Source of the DNA: Scleroderma bovista
Taxonomy: Eukaryota > Basidiomycota > Agaricomycetes > Boletales > Sclerodermataceae
Direction of reading: 5' to 3'
NCBI GenBank assembly: GCA_037178675.1
Contig: JAYMGJ010000224.1
Coordinates: 1 to 59,730 of the forward strand
Length of the DNA: 59,730 nucleotides
Part shown: one piece after another, positions 55,511 to 59,730 of the stretch
Layout of the letters: every line of letters starts with the position of its first letter
Numbering within the stretch: the stretch's first letter is position 1
Made by a program: the position numbers and the translations under genes
The notes under the pieces: generated by a model
What the model was told of the DNA's origin: nothing
Database searches by the model: none
What the model saw: only the letters and a program-made list of their open reading frames with translations

Positions 55511-55720
55511 CATCTGTCTACCAATATTGTATTGAATTGTAATACATACCTCTCTTAAGTTATAATAGGTCAGCCAGGAGTGAGAACGAGGGTCAAATAA
55601 AGCATAGGATGCAAAGATTCAACTTTGTGTGCATGGCTGTGGACAGAACCCACTGATCTGGGTGGCTTCCTGCAAGGTGTAAGGATTCCATGATAAGTCA
55701 GATCAGTGATATCAGGCAAT
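55511..55720. other. short non-coding spacer
   Basis: Nothing recognised beyond a repeated CTGATCTGG / CAGATCAGTG pair near 55,655-55,705. Confidence 0.3.
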
Positions 55721-56220
55721 TAAAAATTGGTTGTATAACCACAGCCGAGCCCATGCCCAAAAGGCCCTAGTAAAGTATGGATGTAGGTGGACTGCCAGAT
55801 CAGTCGTAATGAAGTCGAAGAAAAAAGAAATTGAAGCCGAATTCAAACAGGCCGGAATTGCCCAAGGAAGCACAAGCATGATTAAAGGCTACCAAAAGGC
55901 GGTGTCACGCACCAAACAGGTTTGGTACAGTGAACATGGAAGATAACGCCTATATCGAATGATCCTTATGCGAAGGATAAGCACGACGGACCCTCATCGT
56001 AGCCATCTATCGCACAAGACGACTATCCTGATGCGAGAGATGAATGCCAATGCAGACAGTCATCTATCGCACAAGAACCGCCAAGAAGCAGAAGAAACTG
56101 AAGGAATAACGTCAATTGTGGTATGAGAAAGGAATGCACACGTCTGCAGTCCAACTCCCATACCAGAACGATCAAAGAAGCCGAAGAATTGATGGAGAAA
56201 CGAAGGAGAAAGAGAAGAAA
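55720..56220 (+). pseudogene. Lys-rich ORF fragment, possibly transposon-associated
   Basis: The frame NWLYNHSRAHAQKALVKYG, ending VSRTKQVWYSEHGR-stop at 55,946, resembles the helical, basic start segments of multi-copy agaricomycete proteins found near transposons. The continuation is broken by stops (YRTRTAKKQKK, YEKGMHTSAV). No full gene remains. Confidence 0.3.
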
Positions 56221-56455
56221 TGATTTTTAGCGCCCAAATGTCATTTTTAGGCGCCCAGTGCTGGCATTCCGATATTTTGAATAGCTCCGTCGTTTCTGAA
56301 GCTATCAGGCACGTGACTATACCGTCAGAGAGCCTAGAACGTGGTCTATCTGCCTGTCAAGTTCCGATGCAAATCCGTTCATTTCCCACGGAGATATTCC
56401 CCCCGCAATCCAGACGTTCGCTTCATTGCTGTCACATCCATGCCAACTCCTACAC

Positions 56456-56603
56456 ATCTCCTACTTGCTCCAACGCATCTCCTCTTTGCTCCGATGTATC
56501 TCCTACCAACTCCGATGTATCTCCTACCAACTCCGACGTATCTCCTACCAACTCCGACGTATCTCCTATTTTGCTCCGACACATCTCCTACCATCTCCGA
56601 CGT
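56456..56603 (+). repeat. 21-nt tandem array in LTR U3
   Basis: Seven units of ATCTCCTACCAACTCCGATG plus one T (with variants TTTGCTCC and TTGCTCC; one unit is 22 nt), ending about 210 bp upstream of the TATA box. Such arrays in U3 often serve as repeated activator sites; that role is inferred. Confidence 0.85.
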
Positions 56604-56808
56604 TTCTACTCCGAACTCCTACTCTGTTCCTCCGGCCTGTCCGGCCCACTTCTGTCATACCTCCAGGTACATACCCTGTTTCCTTCCTGTCACTTACTTG
56701 TCACCCTGTTGCTACGTACTCCTTCCATGTGTTTCCTCCTCTCATGTGTTTCTCCTACTCCACCTTTCACATGTCTTGTGTTTATCACAAGGATCCTGTC
56801 CTTTCAGT

Positions 56809-56818
56809 TAGTATATAA
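56809..56818 (+). promoter_or_regulatory. LTR TATA box
   Basis: AGTATATAAG inside the LTR, about 395 bp before the gag start, followed by a CT-rich stretch (56,885-56,945). Suited to drive the genomic transcript of gypsy element 2. Confidence 0.55.
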
Positions 56819-57206
56819 GCCTCTGTGTATTTCCTCGTACCTTAGTACGAATATCAACAAAGCCCTGTCCCCATCTTGCTTCTGTCTGACTCTAAGTTCC
56901 TCCTCCTCCTCCTCCTCCTACTCCTTTGTCACTCCTCCGCTCCTCCGAAATACGAGGGCTGAGCCTGTCCAAGGGCGCAGCACATAAGCTGAAGCCGACG
57001 CCCTCACCCCCTACGTCTTCTTTTCCCTTCTTCAGGTGCTGAACTCCTCCTCTGTAGGACTTGTCCTCCTCTACGTCGGACTTGCGTCTCCTCCTGTCGG
57101 ACTTGTCCCCTTTTTCATCGGAGTAGCACCTAACAGCAAGGCGGAGATTGTAGGTGCTTGACAGTATATTCGTACTTGTCTTGCACAGGCTCTACTCAAC
57201 TCTACC

Positions 57207-58532
57207 ATGTCTCATACGATTCAAACCCGCGCTCAAGCTCGTTCTGCTGAGCGAGACCTGGCTCTGAATGCTATAACCAGTACTCGGAGACCTCTCCCTT
57301 CCACTTCCGACTTTCAGTCTTTCTCCGCTCGTGCTCCGCTTCCCTCCGCTTCTGCTCGAATTATTGAGCTTCCTGAGGATGCCCCTCCCTATGAGGAAGA
57401 CCCACCTCCGCCAGGTGATGATGGTCCTGGTGATGGCCCTGGTGACGACCCTGGTAATGAAGATGACTATGGGGAAGGTCCGCACACTCTGGTCGGATCT
57501 CCTCCCACAACGCCGCTTCCACCAGATGTACTCCTACTTGGAAATCTAGTCACCGCAATTGAAGGACTTGCCTCTCGGACTCAGGACTCCTCCTCTCGTG
57601 CTAAATGCAGAGAACCCGATACCTTTGATGGCTCCGACTCTAAGAAACTCCGTGAGTTCTTGGTTCAATGTGAACTGAACTTCCAGAATCGTCCAAACTC
57701 TTTCCGCTCCGACCGAGCCAAAGTTGCTTTTGCTCAGTCCTACCTCAAAGGCGCTGCACTTGCTTGGTTCGAACCTGATCTCCTCAACTCCGACGATCCA
57801 GATCTCCGCCCACTATGGATGGATGACTATAAGGAGTTTATTGTTGAACTCCAGACCAATTTCGGACCACCCGATCCTGTCGGAGATGCGGAGCATCAAC
57901 TGGATCAGTTGTCCATGAAGGACCACCATAGAGTTAATAAGTATCTTGTGGAGTTTAACCGCTATGCCTCCCAGGTCAAAGGATATGGTGAAGGCACGCT
58001 CCACCACATGTTCTATAATGGACTTCCGGATTGGATTAAGGATGAAGTTTCTTGTGTGGGCAAACCTCGTACTCTCTTTGAGCTCCGCACACTTGCGCAG
58101 ACCATAGACTCTCGCTACTGGGAGCGCAAAGCTGAATGCACTCATCAAGAGAAGTCCGCACGCAACTCCTCCGACAAGTCAAAGCAGTCCTCTTCCAACT
58201 CCTCTTCCTCTGGAAACAACACCGCTTCTGCTGCATCCAACTCCGCTTCTAAGGGCAAGGACAAGGATAAAGATAAGTCCTCTCAAAAGTCCTCTGCAAA
58301 GAATTCCTCCACATCCGCTCCAGACCTCTCCAATGTCCTTGGGAAGGATGGGAAACTCACTCCCACTGAGCGTTCAAGGCGCATCTCCAACTCCCTCTGT
58401 CTTTTCTGCGGAGATGCTGGCCATAATGCAAAGGATTGCCCTAAGTCCGCTTCGCGTGCTGCAAAGGCTCGAGCTGCTCAGGCGACAACTCCAACCACTT
58501 CTTCGGAGAAGTCTACTGAGGCAAAAAAATAG
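57207..58532 (+). CDS. Ty3/gypsy Gag (element 2)
   Basis: 441 aa, starting [21 protein letters not shown] Pro/Asp-rich segment follows, then the retrotransposon Gag capsid core ([72 protein letters not shown] end). A Ser/Lys-rich linker and one CCHC knuckle ([14 protein letters not shown]) come next, ending TEAKK-stop. The frame is intact, unlike element 1. It forms the particle that packages element RNA. Closely related to element 1 gag. Confidence 0.95.
   Translation: MSHTIQTRAQARSAERDLALNAITSTRRPLPSTSDFQSFSARAPLPSASARIIELPEDAPPYEEDPPPPGDDGPGDGPGDDPGNEDDYGEGPHTLVGSPPTTPLPPDVLLLGNLVTAIEGLASRTQDSSSRAKCREPDTFDGSDSKKLREFLVQCELNFQNRPNSFRSDRAKVAFAQSYLKGAALAWFEPDLLNSDDPDLRPLWMDDYKEFIVELQTNFGPPDPVGDAEHQLDQLSMKDHHRVNKYLVEFNRYASQVKGYGEGTLHHMFYNGLPDWIKDEVSCVGKPRTLFELRTLAQTIDSRYWERKAECTHQEKSARNSSDKSKQSSSNSSSSGNNTASAASNSASKGKDKDKDKSSQKSSAKNSSTSAPDLSNVLGKDGKLTPTERSRRISNSLCLFCGDAGHNAKDCPKSASRAAKARAAQATTPTTSSEKSTEAKK
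58523..58529 (+). promoter_or_regulatory. candidate -1 ribosomal frameshift site, gypsy element 2
   Basis: The gag end reads GCA AAA AAA TAG. The heptamer A-AAA-AAA is directly followed by the stop codon, and a -1 slip enters the pol frame (codon starting 58,529), which is open from there to the window edge. Same heptamer, phase and position as in element 1. Confidence 0.7.
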
Positions 58533-59730
58533 TCCGCAGCTCCAGTACTCCTGTGCAGCCTGGAGACTGCGTTGACTCCGCCTGCACGCCTAAGGAGCTC
58601 CGACTCAATGCATCTGCTCTTTCCGACTCTGACTCTCTGATACCCTCTGTCTCTGTCTTGATCTATGAACTCTCTTCTGTCTCTGCTCTTGTCGATTCCG
58701 GTTCCACTCACTGTTTCATTGACTCTGTTTTTGCCCTTCGGCACTCTATTCCGCTCCGATCGATACCCCCGATTCCACTCCGCTTTTTGGATGGAAAATG
58801 TGTTACCTACATTACGCAGGTCACCGACCTCACTATCCGTTTCTCCACTGGCGACATCACCTCCGACTCCTATTATGTTACTCCGCTGGATTCTTCCTGT
58901 TCGCTTGTTCTGGGACATAGCTGGCTCCGCCACCACAATCCGTTGATTGACTGGGCTGAGAGTAGCATCACGTTCCGTTCACCTGTTCAGAGTTTGCCAG
59001 CAAACCTTGGGCCCCGGCCGCCTGCCTCTTCGGAGCTGGTTGCGCCATCTCCTTCTGCTCCGGTTCTGACTCCATCTGCTCCGTCGTCGCCAGGAACTGC
59101 TCCTCACATCTCCCTAGTCTCTGCTGCTGTGTTTATGCGCACATGCAAGCTGGAGGGCTCTGTGCAGTTCACCCTTCATCTCCGATCTGGGGAGGCTAAG
59201 CTTCGTGCTGTCTCCGCCAACTCCGATGCCCCTATTTCTGGGCTCTCGAGTGTTCCCCCTGAATACCATGACTTTGCTGATGTCTTTAGTAAAGCCAAGA
59301 GCACTAAACTCCCTCCGCATCGTGATTTCGATCTCAAGATTGACCTTGAGGATGGCTCCTCTCCTCCTCTCGGAACCATCTACTCCTTATCTCCGACCGA
59401 GCTTGAAGCACTCCGCACCTTCATAGACGAGCATCTCCGCTATGGGTTCATTCGTCCAACCAACTCCGCTCATGCTGCTCCAGTCCTCTTTGTCAAGAAA
59501 AAGGATGGATCACTCCGTCTTTGTGTGGACTTCCGTGGTCTCAATAAAATCACCAAAAAGGATCGTTATCCACTTCCGCTCATCTCCGACCTCCTTGATT
59601 CTTCCAGCCGCGCGACCATCTATACCAAGATCGATCTCCGACACGCATACCATTTGGTCCGCATCGCTCTGGGTGATGAATGGAAAACTGCCTTCCGCAC
59701 TCGCTATGGTTCCTATGAATGGCTTGTTAT
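58529..59730 (+). CDS. Ty3/gypsy Pol, protease and start of reverse transcriptase (cut by window edge)
   Basis: Open frame in the -1 phase relative to gag. Protease: [14 protein letters not shown] near 58,688, then [18 protein letters not shown] near 58,900. RT start: [73 protein letters not shown] and [16 protein letters not shown], which carries the first catalytic Asp. The YxDD block lies beyond the window. No stop or frameshift in the visible part. Confidence 0.95.
   Translation, partial: MVRSSSTPVQPGDCVDSACTPKELRLNASALSDSDSLIPSVSVLIYELSSVSALVDSGSTHCFIDSVFALRHSIPLRSIPPIPLRFLDGKCVTYITQVTDLTIRFSTGDITSDSYYVTPLDSSCSLVLGHSWLRHHNPLIDWAESSITFRSPVQSLPANLGPRPPASSELVAPSPSAPVLTPSAPSSPGTAPHISLVSAAVFMRTCKLEGSVQFTLHLRSGEAKLRAVSANSDAPISGLSSVPPEYHDFADVFSKAKSTKLPPHRDFDLKIDLEDGSSPPLGTIYSLSPTELEALRTFIDEHLRYGFIRPTNSAHAAPVLFVKKKDGSLRLCVDFRGLNKITKKDRYPLPLISDLLDSSSRATIYTKIDLRHAYHLVRIALGDEWKTAFRTRYGSYEWLV

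Larger units (their letters stand above)
56430..57163 (+). repeat. 5' LTR of gypsy element 2 (boundaries tentative)
   Basis: Candidate TGT...ACA interval running from TGTCACATCC to CTTGACA just before the shared GTAT junction seen in element 1. It contains a 21-nt tandem array, a TATA box (TATATAAG near 56,811) and CT-rich sequence. The 3' copy lies outside the window, so the left end in particular is uncertain. Confidence 0.5.

Overview
The window is nuclear DNA of a filamentous basidiomycete, almost certainly a mushroom-forming agaricomycete. The genes are cut by many short introns (about 45-60 nt). They sit close together on both strands. The mobile elements (a Ngaro-type tyrosine-recombinase retrotransposon, Ty3/gypsy elements) and a DUF6533-type membrane-protein fragment are also typical of that group. 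Everything here was read by eye from the bases and translations; no database search was possible.

Layout. 1-2.7 kb: the 5' part of a Ty3/gypsy element on the minus strand (protease, gag with one nonsense codon, LTR), followed by decayed sequence and a copia-like LTR candidate to 4.2 kb. 4.4-8.0 kb: a minus-strand gene with an N-terminal PB1 domain and several ZZ zinc fingers (NBR1/p62-like). 8.2-13.7 kb: a complete, apparently young Ngaro element with split direct repeats A1-[ORFs]-B1-A2-B2, inserted between that gene and UFD4. 13.8-26.3 kb: housekeeping block of UFD4/TRIP12 HECT ligase, a class III aminotransferase, PSO2/SNM1 crosslink-repair nuclease and ribosomal protein eS4. 26.7-30.6 kb: poorly coding stretch that carries a canonical type III hammerhead ribozyme (28,906-28,973) inside a hairpin-rich GC domain. 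30.6-48.4 kb: second housekeeping block of a triose-phosphate-translocator-family carrier, SFH5, an unknown Ser/Pro-rich protein, MIR1, RIB3, RDS3, SEC31 and QNS1. 48.4-57 kb: repeat-rich graveyard with tandem repeats, a strand-asymmetric foldback array, an LTR relic and gene fragments. 57.2 kb to the end: the 5' part of a second gypsy element on the plus strand, of the same family as the first.

The most notable items are the hammerhead ribozyme and its structured surroundings; the Ngaro gag intron, whose retention or removal would choose between a Gag-RT fusion and a zinc-knuckle Gag; a conserved A-AAA-AAA slippery heptamer at the gag end of both gypsy elements; and a predicted 3-nt microexon in QNS1 that restores an invariant Cys. 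The housekeeping genes do not form a pathway. They act in protein quality control (UFD4, the PB1/ZZ protein), splicing (RDS3), secretion (SEC31), lipid transfer (SFH5), mitochondrial phosphate uptake (MIR1), and riboflavin and NAD synthesis (RIB3, QNS1).
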